DNA of 64,000 nt, taken from Trichopria drosophilae. Taxonomy: Eukaryota; Arthropoda; Insecta; Hymenoptera; Diapriidae. Under the pieces are notes generated by a model. That model was not told the DNA's origin. It ran no database searches and worked only from the letters and a program-made list of their open reading frames with translations. Positions within the stretch are counted from its first letter, which is position 1. Every line of letters starts with the position of its first letter. This document shows, one piece after another, positions 11,340-23,800 of this stretch. A program made the translations under genes and the position numbers. The stretch is taken from assembly GCA_030407085.1 (NCBI GenBank), contig CM059587.1, positions 73,335,001-73,399,000 of the forward strand, in the 5' to 3' direction.

Positions 11340-12806
11340 ATAGCGTCGTCCAAATGACATCTACGACTTGTAATTTTGCGATTAAAGTACTTGATATCAA
11401 TCAACCGTTGTGAATAAGCAGTATTTCGGTATAATATTTAACGACTCGTAATGTAGAATCTAGAATAATATCTCTAATATTATCTAGAATAATGTCTATA
11501 ATATTTAACACTGGGAATGAACAGTTTTGAAATTAGGCATTCGGGGCGAATTCGATTCACTTTTATTGAGCTTACAATCATCATAATAAAAGCTTACAAC
11601 GTTTCCATAAATAAATTGTCGTGCTCCACTCAATTTTTAGGTTATAAATCGATTATTGATAGGTCACAAATGTATATGGTATATACAATCCAGGACCAAA
11701 ATTGGATGAGTTTACAAACCAAGATTGATCTTAATAAAGTTAAGAATTTATAATTTTTCGATTCCATCAAACAAAATAATAAACAAATAAAAAAAAAAGT
11801 CGCCTGTTTTGCCTAATTTCATCAGTCGCATCCTTCAACAGACGCTCGGAAAAGTCCAGTGATGGATTATTCCAAGTTGCCGAATTGAAACAAATTGAGA
11901 TCCATGTATTGCGTTATTACGATAAATAAAACCTTTATATTTTTTTTCTGGCGTTAAAAATTTTCCACCTTCTATCATGACTAGGATATTCTAGCAAGAA
12001 GTTTTCAATTTCAAAAATGTATCGAAAAATCTGACGATCTTTAGGAAAAATGAACTGAGACTTTCTTATATCACTTTGTAGGTCAATTTTAACAGCGGCA
12101 TCTAAAAAGTGAAAAAATACAACGTTGACAGTTGAATTATTGAAATTATCTCTAATAGTATAGTTAACAGACTGGTGAAATATGGTTTGTATATGACATG
12201 CATGCATTGACAATAAGCGTGTAAATAACTAGTATATTATAGAAACCAACAGGTATTCAGAACAAATGTAGATTGTAATTTAACTTTTAATAATTGTATT
12301 ATTATAAAAGTTTTCAATACTAGTCTCAAAGTTGACATTATACGAATATTTCTTCATGTAGATACTTTCTTTGATGGTTCTTCTTTTGTAATTATTTTTT
12401 TAATCCAAAATTCTTAATTAATCCAATAATGACTCATCTTTTCGGTTTCATTTATTGGTTTCAGAGAAAATTTAGATATCTCTCAGAATCTGTCAGTTTA
12501 TGGTACCAATTTGTAACAATAAGTCGTTATTGCTCGATATCTAAAAACGGCGAACTAATGTTCCCCTCTATTTCATGGATAACCTGTAATTTTGATTTAC
12601 ATGAATTAAAAATGTTTAAGGAGTCTGTAATGTACACAGTTAGGACAGATCATGAAAATAAAATGAAAATGTCATCGACCTATCTTTGATAGATTTTCAC
12701 TTCATATGGGAGCCTGTTACAATATTCTTTTTCCATATCAATCTTCACTTTTTCATTCTTATCGTGTAGTTTACTCAGCATATTATGACTGGATGCCTCC
12801 TTTTGC
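11340..12806. other. AT-rich noncoding DNA with one unexplained minus-strand open frame
   Basis: The minus-strand frame 12213-11935 (92 codons) has a mixed charged/hydrophobic composition near its end (LQSDIRKSQFIFPKDRQIF) that looks less random than most AT-rich frames here. No domain was recognised and no splice or promoter context was seen. A palindromic TCTAGAATAATAT word is repeated at 11459-11490. Nothing else is supported. Confidence 0.3.
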
Positions 12807-12985
12807 GGGCGTAAAATGACCATTTCACGACCAATATATTAAATAGAAATTTTACAGTTATCATTTGTAAAAATGGCCATTTTCACGCCCACGTAATCGA
12901 ACAATATTGTTCCAATCAGATGGTGATTCCTCGTTCCTCGAGCGGCAAACATCAACAAAGGCGTAAATCTCTTATTTTACGCCCT
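12807..12985. repeat. Inverted repeat around GGGCGTAAAAT
   Basis: GGGCGTAAAATGACCATTT at 12807-12825 is answered in reverse complement by AAAATGGCCATTTTCACGCCC at 12870-12890 (the latter written here as AAAATGGCCATT then TTCACGCCC). A further TTTTACGCCC lies at 12976-12985. The AT-rich loop between the arms is about 45 bp. It may be a very small MITE; no clear target duplication was seen. Confidence 0.5.
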
Positions 12986-13949
12986 TGGTACCAAGTACGA
13001 TTTATTATTTTTGCCATTATTTTCCTAAGCAATAAATTTTTCGAAACTAACATTCGATAAAACACATATAATTATATATAAATGTAAGGTGAAAGGTCAA
13101 AAAAGGTCTTTTTTAATGTTGTTAATATTTATTGTTTTTCCAAAGAAGCGTAATATTTTTTAATAATTTAGCTGTACTACCTTTTTTTAAATTGTATTAG
13201 CTATAGTTTAAAACCAGTTATGTAAATATTGGTATGTTATTTTCGTCAGAATCGTAATTTGAAACTCTTCAAGTTGCTACTCACTATGCCGCTGTATTGC
13301 AACGACACTTTAGAATAAATAAAAAAAATGAGATTCCCACCTTATCTGATAAATTGTTATTTTCTTAAACATCTTAATGTTCATAATATAAGTCAGTCAT
13401 TTGCCTTTTAAACAGTAGAAAGTTTAGCCAAATACAGAAATTTAAGTAAAGTTAAGGAACCTAGAATGCATACACGTTTTTTTATTAAAAACGATGCAAT
13501 CATATAAAAAATACAATTGATCACACTCACAAATTGAACGAAAATAAAATCAATTTTTAAAAAATGATTTTAAACGGCAAGGCCAAATGCACATTACACT
13601 CCAAAATGATGGAAAAGCTTCAAGAGACAAATTCGAGTAGAACGGATAGAGGAAACAAGAATTCAAAGTATACAAAAATTTAAATAACCTATAGGAATCG
13701 TTATGAATCTGCATGAATTGTTACGAGCCCGTGCAAATCCAACATGGACATATTCAAATCTGCAAAAATAGATAAAATAAAACGTCGAGAAAAATTGTAA
13801 TATAGGATAGGGGGATGACGGTAATAGTAAGGCACGAAGAGGGTACAGGCGATTCCATAAAAATGGAGAGGAATTTCAAATTGAGAAGCATGAATGGAAA
13901 TAGATGAAAAAGGACAAACGAACGAGAAAAAAAGAAATGCTGGGGAAAA

Positions 13950-14620
13950 ATGAAAACCTTGTTCGAACGGTTATGAATTAATTTTCCAATTTTGCATAAA
14001 TTAAAATATGTACGTTGGAGGACGTGTAATTGTAGGTAATTATGCAGCTGCGTTTTAAAAAATTGTTGGACATGAAATGCAGGTTTTCGCTCGAAGAGTT
14101 TCGAACGTTCATACTTGAAACGTTGAAACGCCGTGAAATTGATATACCCTATTTTAGAATCTCTCGTTTCTTTTTTCATTGAGCCCTTAATATCGGGCGG
14201 TGCGTTCACCTTCAGCCTGTCCTATTTCATATCGCGAGCGCAGAAACGAGAAGGGTGCACCCGATATATAGACACTGCATTCTCAACAAAGTAGTCATAA
14301 CGCATTCCTGAAACGCAATCGCGCGACTCCCCATTCTCGTTACACCCAAAGACGCACTGCGACTCACTCCAACATCGGGGGTGAAAGAGAAACGTGTTAT
14401 TGCATTTTATACGAGATCTCCATTGTCGCCGAGTTGGCCGAGGGTTAAAGCGTCTATAAACCAGGACACACCTAGGATAAAAGCATACTGAATTACCAGA
14501 TAAATTTATTTGCTTTAAGAAATTCTTCCTGAAAAGTGACACGGGGTGAACTACCCAGGTGGAAATTTCACCCAAATTTGGTCCAGAAAATGAACTTCTG
14601 ACACTCCTTGCAAACATTTT
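13950..14620. promoter_or_regulatory. GC-richer island C
   Basis: Composition rises from about 13950 and peaks at 14220-14460, with CGCAATCGCGCGACTCCCC and several CpGs. Minus-strand open frames of 151 codons (14209-13754) and 131 codons (14617-14222) cover it but have no recognisable domains. A phrase at about 14433-14450, TTGGCCGAGGGTTAAAGCG, resembles the 5' half (A box) of a tRNA-Leu/Ser gene, but no matching T arm follows. Best read as a noncoding, possibly regulatory, island with a tRNA-like fragment. Confidence 0.3.
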
Positions 14621-14989
14621 TGTTTAGCATATTATTATTTTTGTTTTTATTTGGGTTTATGTGTTTTTTGCACTTAAAAAAAGGGTATAGTTAACCCATT
14701 AAATGTACTACAGCTTTAAAGCTGTCATTTTAAATCAGAAGAAAGTTTAACAATTTTTTCAAAATATTTCTGACGTAACAACGATCTCTCTTCCAGATTC
14801 CTAAGCTAAAGTTGGGAAATTGTTGCTTTGAACAAAATTATCGCGTATTTTATGTAAGAAAACACAATTTTTTAAGAAAAATTCTAATGACCATTTTCAG
14901 ATAGGAACCAAGTGAAATTTTTTACATAAATCTAAAATATTACCTCCTCGAAATGTCACTTATTAAAATTAATGGCAGTAAATTATAAA

Positions 14990-15660
14990 ATTTAAGATGG
15001 TGGGCATCGAAATGGAGTCCAAGAAATATATAAAACTCCTCAACATAAATAACAACATTCAAACTTTAAATTATTTTCATGAAACTGGCGACATAGACGT
15101 TTTTGGGGGTGCGGAATACGAACTAGTTAAAAGAAAATACGTCTGCTTGTTTTAACTTACTAAAACTGACTTATACTAAATCAGATTTATCATACCCCTG
15201 AAACCTACGAGTAACGAGTTTCAGGTGGATCCGATGAATTTAAACAAAAATATCCGCCATATTGGACCGCCATTTGCAATTTTAAAAAGTGATATCAAAT
15301 TCGAATTCAGCATCCCAAAAATATGTATGCATCAACATTCATGAAGGTAGTTTGAAGTTTGAACGGCTTGTTAATGTCTAAGCGCCTTATAGGTTCTGGT
15401 CCGACGCTTGGGCGCCATTTTCCGTGTCTACCACCTTGACTTCCCAATAAGTTACCATGGTCGTTTTTATAGCTGATGATTCAAGGATTCGATATTTTGC
15501 TTGTTCGTGGGAATTGCGACGCTGTTTCCGTGTAAAAATTGCCATCAACCTTTTTTTCCTAAAAAATCGTGTTTTTTTTTTTGTATAGACTGTGCTTAAC
15601 TTTATTTCAGTTACTCGTAACCAAATTTCAGCTTTAGAATCTGAAAGGGGGATCATTTTT
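14990..15660. repeat. GGCGGA/CCATATTGG dispersed family, copy 1
   Basis: The block shares ordered words with copies near 17.5, 19.65, 43.6 and 47.2 kb: AAGATGGTGGGC at about 14995, CGAGTAACGAGTTTCAGG at about 15209, CCGCCATATTGGACCGCC at about 15253, and a variable tail with GCGCCATTTTCCGTG at about 15412. The recurring order (flanking CAGATTCGTAATCAGCGACC-type phrase, then AACCCC..GAGTAA..AGTTTC, then CCGCCATATTGG) marks a dispersed repeat. No coding capacity and no clear ends were found. Confidence 0.6.
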
Positions 15661-17494
15661 ACGTAAATAATTTTGAAAATTATTATTGAAAAGAGACGAG
15701 GAAAAGGAGAGAATGAGGGTACATTAATCAGGTAAAATTACCTGGTAAAAGTATATCGAATTTGAATCAGGATGGCAATCCTTCTCTCCATAAACAGTAT
15801 AGTTTATGATATAATTAACTTGTTAAATAAAGTCCGAAAAAATGTTTTGACTAGACTATGCGTGCACTGCCAAAAGATTTTAATTCTTTGACACTATTAT
15901 TGGTTGCGTGATAGATACTTTTTCTGCATGTAATATTATCCTCTTGTGGGCAGGTTAAGTAAGACAGATTAGATTTAGATATCTACAGAGAGATTTGTTA
16001 AGATCATAAACCTCAAAATAATTCTGATTTAAAAAATAAATAATCACTGTCGTAAAGCTCCCTTCATTTAGCTAGCATTTAAATCCAGCGTGCTCCTTGA
16101 GCATGACTAAACCCATTTCTTACCACCAATTTTATCTCCTCGACTTACATTTTCTGTCCCTAATCATAATATATGTGACTCCTACAATGTACAAACACGA
16201 AATATGCAATGTGATTATTCCATTGATTTCTAGTAAAACACGATTTTTGTTTTACACAAGCAGTGCAATTAGATTATCTAGACTCATTCGCTAATCATCT
16301 TCATAATCAACATTAATTTAAATGAAAAGTAACTATATGTAGAATACTTGTCAGAATAGAAAATCGACGGTGTATAATCTTGTGTAATTATACTTATTGA
16401 ACAATCACAATCTTGAGGATACGTTTAATTTTTTCTTCAAAATATTTTCTAAACATATCAAAACTTAAAATTTTCCTGAATAACCGACATGCAGTGATTG
16501 AAATGATGAAGTTTCGAAACATCCGGTTGAGATTTGCTCAGTCAAAGACTCAAAGTCATGCGTGAACTTCATATCATTGTAATAATATAATCCATTATTT
16601 TTCTGACATTTTTGACATGAAGAGTGAAATCCTGCTTACCCCACAAGGGGTTAAGAGCTGAACGGGTGCAAACTCGAGACGGATAGGGAGAAGCGTGCAA
16701 TAATTGATGCCGAGGTTTAATATCCGATGTATTAACTGTGCCTTCCCTTAAAGATTACGTAATAGTTAGCTACAGAACTGAATCTTTGTTGTTAACACGT
16801 AAATTGTATTTTAATTGTCCGCACCTATAACCAAAAATATACCAACATAGCCTTGTTAAATATACTATGTGAATTTACTATATAAAAAAATAATTTTTGC
16901 TATTAAAAACCATCTGCAATTAACATAATTAAGTAAAACTAGCTAATTCTAACATTAAAATTGGAAATTAATTGTAGGATATTAGTTTTCGATAGTTCTT
17001 TTTCAAGCTAGAATGACCTTTTCCAAAATGAGACCTTCAAAATATCAGAATTTCAAATTTCTTAAATGATAGAAAATGTGGAATAGATATTTACTCCAGC
17101 TACTAATATTACTTAAAGAATTCAGGATTTCATGCTAATCCACTTCTAAGAGGGCGAATTTCAATGTTGGGGTGGATTATAGAACCACCCATATATCTCA
17201 TTTGTATACATGGAAGTAAGTACCTTTTAGCATTTATAATGTGCTTAACTTTTTTTTTAATTCTATGTTGTGCTGAATAAGTCATCTCAAAACAAAATAT
17301 TTTATGTATTGCTCACATGAAGAAAAATACATGGGATAGACAAATCAGTGATAATATGATTGGATTATTAACCTTTCATAAATTACTGGACGAGTATTTC
17401 GAAACAAACATAAAAAATGCTAAAATCAAAATAAATATCCATCCACATATATGCAGACATTACCATATCAATGAATTGAATTGTATTGAATATT
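15661..17494. other. AT-rich noncoding DNA
   Basis: No supported gene. A short hairpin CCCCACAAGGGG lies at about 16640. The 65-codon frame at 16097-16294 is hydrophobic, low in complexity and not supported. Confidence 0.5.
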
Positions 17495-17800
17495 AAATTG
17501 TCAAAATCCGACATCGTAATACCGATTCGTAATCAGTTATCCAAAAAGTGATTTCAATCAAATTTATTAAATTCGTCCACCATATTGGATTCACCATTTT
17601 GAATAATTAAAATTTGACATCAGATTCGCAATCAGCGACCCAAAAAACTATTCAATAGCACGTTTCAGTTAAACAAACAAAAATTTCCCTCATTTTTTTT
17701 AAAGGTAAACTTTTTTTAAGAGTATAGGCGCCATTTTTATAGTCGTTTGATACGATGTTCTGCTAGACCTCCATATTGTTGATAGTTTCACGAGTATTTC
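17495..17800. repeat. GGCGGA/CCATATTGG dispersed family, copy 2
   Basis: Words CCGATTCGTAATCAG (about 17521), CACCATATTGGATTCACCAT (about 17578), CATCAGATTCGCAATCAGCG (about 17618) and GGCGCCATTTTTATAG (about 17726) follow the same order as other copies. Diverged and noncoding. Confidence 0.6.
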
Positions 17801-18499
17801 TGTTGAAGATTTATTTAATTCAGTTAAGAATTGCATTGTCGAGAGAATTTTGTCCAAAATACCACACTGTGCGGGGAACCAATAGCCACTTTACAGAACG
17901 ACCCATGTTTAAACACTTTTAAAACACGTTTTATAAACAATGTATTTCAAAGAAATTTGAACAACTCTCTCACACATATATTTACATAAAATATTATACT
18001 GTTTTTCGTAGATATAACACGAATAATTTTAATAATTTAAAGACTAATATAAAGTCCAGGAACTGAAAAAAATTATTTATGATTATTTAAAAGTATATAG
18101 GTATCTCAAAACGTTCTTTAAACGGACATCGAATCGTTATCTCTACATGCTCATCAAACGTTAAATACTCCACCTTTATCCCACAGGTTTAATTTAAACG
18201 TTTATTAAACGATCGAGTTTTCATTGGGAAGAAGGGGAGCATTAAATAATTAATTAAATAGTGGTCGAAGTTTTACTTCAATAAACAATACTATGATGAA
18301 TAGAAATCATGAATGCAATTACTATCGGCTAAACTCCGATGCTCCCGGAGTAGTTGAATCCTACAATGCGAGGTCGTCAGGTTGAATTCAGCAGTATCAT
18401 CAAGTAATTTAATAAGTCATGTAATCTTTAATTACACTTCTGATACGAAAGCTGGAGGCTTAGGAAGATGACACGGCTACGATTAAATCAATAAAATGT

Positions 18500-19060
18500 A
18501 AAATATATAATAAATAAAAGATCAGGGCCACGTGGATATTTTTGTAAACACAGGTCTCGTCCGCTTCGGGGGGTGACAATGACTGTGAAATCGGGAAAAG
18601 AGTGACGCAAAAAGGAAGTAAGGGGCGCTGTGCGTGACCGAAGGGTGACCGCCTTGTTGGCACCGGGTGGGCTCCACTCTCTTCGTCTCCCTCTGGCTCC
18701 ATATATTGGTGCAGAAAAGGATCGTCGCATTGGCATAATTACGCGCTCGTCGTGCCGGCCAAGTGTCTCGCATCCCGAATGCACGGCGTGTTCTCTCTCC
18801 CATTTTGGGGTGACGTATGAAAAGGCTAAGGGGTGGCCCCGGCGTTTCGGATGCACCTGCATCGGGAACATTTTTCATCCTTTGTCATCCCGGTGATATG
18901 TTGCCCGCTCCTGCGGCTCGTATAATGCCCAACTTGCTTAACGCTCGCTAATTCTATAATAAGAGCTTTCATGTAAGTCCTTTACCCGGAGAATCGAGAA
19001 CGAATCTTTGAAAATGAGCTGGGGGTCCACCGGATAATAATGGTAATTCGCTTAGACCGA
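18500..19060. promoter_or_regulatory. GC-rich island D, candidate conserved regulatory element
   Basis: A strong compositional island with CpG-rich stretches (GCTCGTCGTGCCGGCC at about 18747). It begins near a CACGTG E-box (about 18529) and a forkhead-like GTAAACA (about 18545). Several mutually overlapping open frames on both strands (for example minus 18871-18488, plus 18630-18896) show that the openness is compositional and not coding. No protein domain was seen. The regulatory role is inferred from composition, motif content and position upstream of the gene at the right edge. Confidence 0.35.
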
Positions 19061-19649
19061 CTTTTAAAACCGTTTACATCGACTTTGAGTAATCGGTAAA
19101 CAAAATGATTAGGGACGTATTGATCGCGATCGATAATTGAGACTTGTCTATGTGCTTCCTAAATAGTCACTTTATGCTTACGATTTCGCTTCCCTATTAG
19201 GTACGTAGATCAAGAAGTTTTCACTAACAAGAGATGAATGTAGTTACGTCGGTTACGTCTTATCCAAGCATGCTCAAATACCTGTGTATACCTAGATGCG
19301 TAACACGTTACCTGAGGTATAATACTGAGGACTCATCGCCCTCGCTGTAATTACTTTGTTTCCGCCCTAGATACGTAATATACTATCTGAACTCTTTGCG
19401 GCGCCGTGGTAACACAGATTACCACCTTTTTTATTCACAACTTTTCTGTCTAGTTTCAATGCTTTCGAGGCAATATTCATACAACCTTTCTACAGTGATA
19501 GACGGGAATTTTTAGTACGTAACGAAAAGGATAATAAATGCAATTACGCAAAATTATTAACAAGTATAAATAAATAAATTTTAAAAAATCGTCGATCTTT
19601 TAGAAAGAAATCATTTTTGAACGAACTAAAAGGTAAATTAGAACCAAAT
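19061..19649. other. Mixed-composition noncoding DNA
   Basis: Shoulder of island D: moderate GC with GTAATACTATC and CACGTTACC phrases, returning to AT-rich by 19500. No gene seen. Confidence 0.4.
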
Positions 19650-20095
19650 TTGGTACTCTGGGATTTTTGGGTTCGATGAAACGAATCTGGCCTGGGATTT
19701 TGAATATTCAAAGTGGAGAATCCAAGATGGCCGACAGAACTATTAAAATTTACCCGATATTGATGAAACTGTGTATTCGGGGGTTTTTAGAGTCGTTGAT
19801 TGCGAATCTGATCTCTGACTTATCTATTAAATATCTATTTAAAATTCAAAGTACATAGAGTACCCAGTTTTATCTCTATGAAGTAAATTTTCACATTTCC
19901 GTCACCCAGCTTGGAGCCGCCATTTTGAATTTTCAAAATCTGAAAAGTGGGGACAAAAACACCAAAATACGTGTTTTTGGGTGTCTTTACCCCTAATTTT
20001 CTCTAAATCATGACGTTATAGGCATTTTTCGACTTCAGATTCGTGTTCAGCACACAAAAATACGTCGAAAATCACTCTGATATTTAAAAAAAAAT
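19650..20095. repeat. GGCGGA/CCATATTGG dispersed family, copy 3 (long)
   Basis: Contains GGTACTCTGGGATTTTTGG (about 19651), CCAAGATGGCCGACAG (about 19722), GTCGTTGATTGCGAATCTG (about 19793), GAGCCGCCATTTTGAATTTT (about 19914) and AAAATACGTGTTTTTGGG (about 19963). The last phrase, followed by TTACCCCTAATTTT and ATCATGACGTTATAGG, also occurs at 54120-54180. This is the most complete copy in the window. Its 63-codon open frame (19667-19858) is a by-product of the repeat. Confidence 0.65.
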
Positions 20096-20319
20096 ATCCG
20101 TGCAGACCTGTGTAATTCGCCCTTGGTATATAATATACTATATTCGCACTCCGTGTCTAGAACTCGATTTTTCACTGCGTATTAAAATATATCGTACGGA
20201 ACAAGAGCCAAATATCGATCTCCGACAAATGCGATTGTCTCCCTTACCTCGCTCGGGCGCCAAACTTCACACTCGTCGAAGATCAACATTTTGGAACTTG
20301 TTAAATAATATATTAATTT

Positions 20320-20850
20320 TTGTACTGAAGTGCGCAAAGTGCCACTTTACGTAAAATTTTCCATGCATAAAGTGGCACTTTTACGCGAGCAGTGAGTAAA
20401 AGTAAGCAACAGTGTGGAAAAGAAAGTGGTACTTTATACACAACACTGTGCGTAAAATAAGGCACTTTGCGTTGTTCAGTAAAAAATAGTAAATTTCGAT
20501 ACAAGTGGGTAAAAGTTTTTTCTACGAATGTGAGGGTTGCGTGGTCCGCATTCACATTCGTTGAAAAAACATTTTCGCTTATGTGCCGAACGATATTTTT
20601 CGACATGAGCATACGGAGAGTGCGTCCAAAAAATATCAAAAGTGTGGAAAATAGCATTTTCCGCACGCGATGTCGAAAAATATAGTATGGTATTTAAACA
20701 ACTTTTCAGAGAAAAGTTTTAAACAATAGTCTAATCTCGGAATGTTCGATACAAAAGTACCATATTACTCACTAGTAACAGAAATCACTATTTTTAGTTC
20801 TAAAGTGCGTAAAGTGTCATTTTACGCCCTGTGTTCCGTGAGTAAAGTTG
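20320..20850. mobile_element. Large near-palindrome (foldback element)
   Basis: The centre, about 20525-20560, pairs GAATGTGAGG with a facing CATTCACATTC across a short GC-rich loop. Arms extend on both sides: TTTTTTCTACGAATGTG against CACATTCGTTGAAAAAAC, and, further out, CGTAAAATAAGGCACTTTGC (20452) against AAAGTGCGTAAAGTGTCATT (20802). Because of the palindrome, both strands encode a matching short peptide (TFVEKTF). Two further hairpins occur: GTGCCACTTTACG/CATAAAGTGGCAC at 20338-20390 and GTGGAAAATAGCATTTTCC at 20644-20662. The open frames on both strands are symmetry artefacts. Confidence 0.65.
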
Positions 20851-23800
20851 CACATTACCGCATACTGGTCTTAAAAGTAAAAACAGTTCGAAAAGTAGTG
20901 GGTACGTATAATCTACAATGTAATATAAACAAAATTATAGAATGCAGAAAATAAAACTTACGAAAATAATATCGATCATATTAGAAAGAAATTTACACAA
21001 AATGTATTTTGTTATTTTAAAGATTTACTATAATTGTTACTAAAAACACCAATAGTAAAAATAATTTCTATGGCCAATAATAATTTTCATTTTATGCAGC
21101 TAAACCCAGGGAGATCGTAATTCTGTATGTATTGTTTGAAATGCAAGAAAAACTTTTTTTTTTAAATACAATGAAAGATCTAAGGGAACCATTAGTAAAT
21201 CCAAACTACTTTCAACACCGAATGTAAACAATTGCTAAAGTATCTTTCATATATTCCATTTTAGTTGTCTTTTTAAAAACGATAAGTATTACCTTCAATT
21301 GTACTTACAAGCAAAAGTCATCAGGATAAAACAAAACAAAACTACAAAAAAAGGATCTATTAAAAAATTGTAAAACCTGTACCATTAATTTCAGAAACTC
21401 ATTCATTACGAAATAAATGACAACCGAAACAAATTGCCCCATCCCTTTCAGATTTTTAGCCTTGTATTAAAAAACCCCTTCTGACAGAACCCTACTTTCG
21501 AACTCTACGTTATAATTTAGTTCTGGTTATAGTAGTGCTCGTTTTATCAATTTGGTTTCGATGAACTTTGATTTTGAGAAATTTCGAAATATTATTTTTT
21601 TATCCGAGGCACAAGAGATTATTAAATGAAAAATGGGTTCCGTTTTTTTTTGTATCTTCTGTAAAATGATTGTGTACGACGTTATTCCAGTTATAAAAAC
21701 CAAAAATGTAAATGAAACAAAAATAATATATTGCGTCCACAATAATGTGCTACTAATGTAACTCCTCACATTGTTTTGTTGATGATTTTAATACAAAGTT
21801 TAAAAAAAAATGTTGCCCTTTTTTTTACTATCCTTTATAATTATAAATATATGTACATGGAACTTTTAATATAAAAGATATATTATAGATATATTAATGT
21901 TATATTTAGGAACATTTACTTCTTTTTCTCATTTACTTTTTTTCTTTTTCCTTTTTTTTCTTTTCTTTATTTTCTATTACTTTTTTTCCTTTTTCTTTTC
22001 AAAAATTGCATTATTGAAATCATCGACAACCAATTACTTTATTATTGCGCTCAAAATCATTATACATTTTAGGTTTAAAAAATTTAAATAAATTTTAAAA
22101 AATGGTCTATATTAACGTATATCATCATAATAATGTTATTAATATTGTTGTAAGGAATCCTCCAAAATTTACTCACTTGGTTCAATTTTCACTCCATAAA
22201 AAAAGAATTTTCACTCTAAGAAATTTAGAGCGTAAATTAAATGTAATAAACAAATACGTACACATACTAAAATTAATCCCTCAAATTAGAAAATTTTTAT
22301 TAAATTAATGGCATCTACCTGTCAATTTTACGTCAGGCTATTACTACCATTTTCTGAGGGTAAATAACTTTGAAACCATGAAATTTAGACAGTGTAGGGG
22401 AGATTTTTTTTTGTCGTTTAATTCAATCTAAAATGATTTAAAATACAAGATAGTTATTGCAGCCATGTACATTTTTTACTGCTTCTTAAAATGTGACTGT
22501 AGCAAAAAAGATTAATGTTTCCAAAATTGTCATTTTTTTGAATGTCACATGTAGATAAATGGTTTTAAAAAACAAATCTGTCACAGTTTTATGAATTAAT
22601 ATTTAATTTGTAAACTGTTATTTTTCGGTTAAGGATTTTTCTGTTCGATACAGTTAAATTTTGGCATTTTACTAAATGTGTTTAAAAATTTTATTAATAC
22701 TAGATTTCAATGTATTTTGTATTATTTCAATAAATATTTTGAAAGGTTTAGTTAAGTATTTACTAATACTTCTAATGACAGAGGGAGACGACAACATTTT
22801 CAACTTCACATTCATCAAAGTTCGTCTCATAAATAAAATTTCATACAAAGTGAAAAGAAACGTCAAGAAATGACTTAGTAGCTAAAATATCGTACAATAG
22901 TTATTAGGAAATGTATTTTAATCCTAAGAGAATAATTTAGTTCTTAATATCTAGAAATTTCTTTTATACTAAATAGAACTTGACATGTAATGGCGTTATT
23001 AGTTTCATATCAATAAAAAAATTAACAAAAAATTAAATGGAATCTAATATTTTCTAGTATCAAAACAAATTTTCATTAGAAATGTAACGTAAAAAACAAA
23101 GGAGCAAAAATAAAAAAATGTTCCGAAATTATGCGTTTGATGAAAATTCAAATTTTATGTGCATAAACAGGAAGCAATAATGTAGGAGGTTCAAACAAGA
23201 TAACTGTCTTATCTGCAAATCATTTTCATTTCGACCAACAAGGGTAGATAGACGAAAATTAAGGGTAGTGAGGTCAAGGAAGGCGAAAGGCCAATCTAGT
23301 TAGGGTTAGAGTTGAGGCACGTGAACACTCGGAAATTGATTTTATGCCTTGTAATTTTGCGAGAATTCAATTTAGAAACTAAAGTTTCCAGTAAAATGAA
23401 TATATTTTGAAGTTTTTTAATTGACTAAATGACGTTTTTTGTGTTAATTAATTCTGTATTAAATCGGATGACTTACTCTCAGTGGAGTTTTTTAATGGTT
23501 TACATCGTTTAATTGTTATTCGCTTTCAAACTTGTGCAGTTTCAAATTTCCCAAAATTTAGAAAAAAACTATCTTAACCAATTGTATAAGATATTGGTAT
23601 CTAATGTCGGATTCGTGTTGAATCTAGAATTCTGATTAATTTACCAGAAGTACGAAGTTACGATGGTTTATTTATTATTTTATTAAATGTTCAATTTTTA
23701 TTTTTTTCTACTTGGCTATACAACATTATTTTGTATTTGTATTCTCTGTGCGCCAATAGTGTGGCAGAATTATTTTCTTTAATATTTTTAGTATCTGTAC

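Noticed and set aside
13754..14209. 151-codon minus-strand frame
   Set aside because: Phe/Leu-rich end reflects a purine-rich plus strand; no domain recognised.
14426..14470. tRNA-Leu/Ser-like 5' half (TTGGCCGAGGGTTAAAGCG)
   Set aside because: No anticodon arm, T arm/B box or terminator follows at the right distance; mentioned only as a fragment.
18488..18878. Three overlapping minus-strand frames of 80-127 codons
   Set aside because: All three frames of one strand are open together, which is the signature of GC-rich composition and not of a gene.
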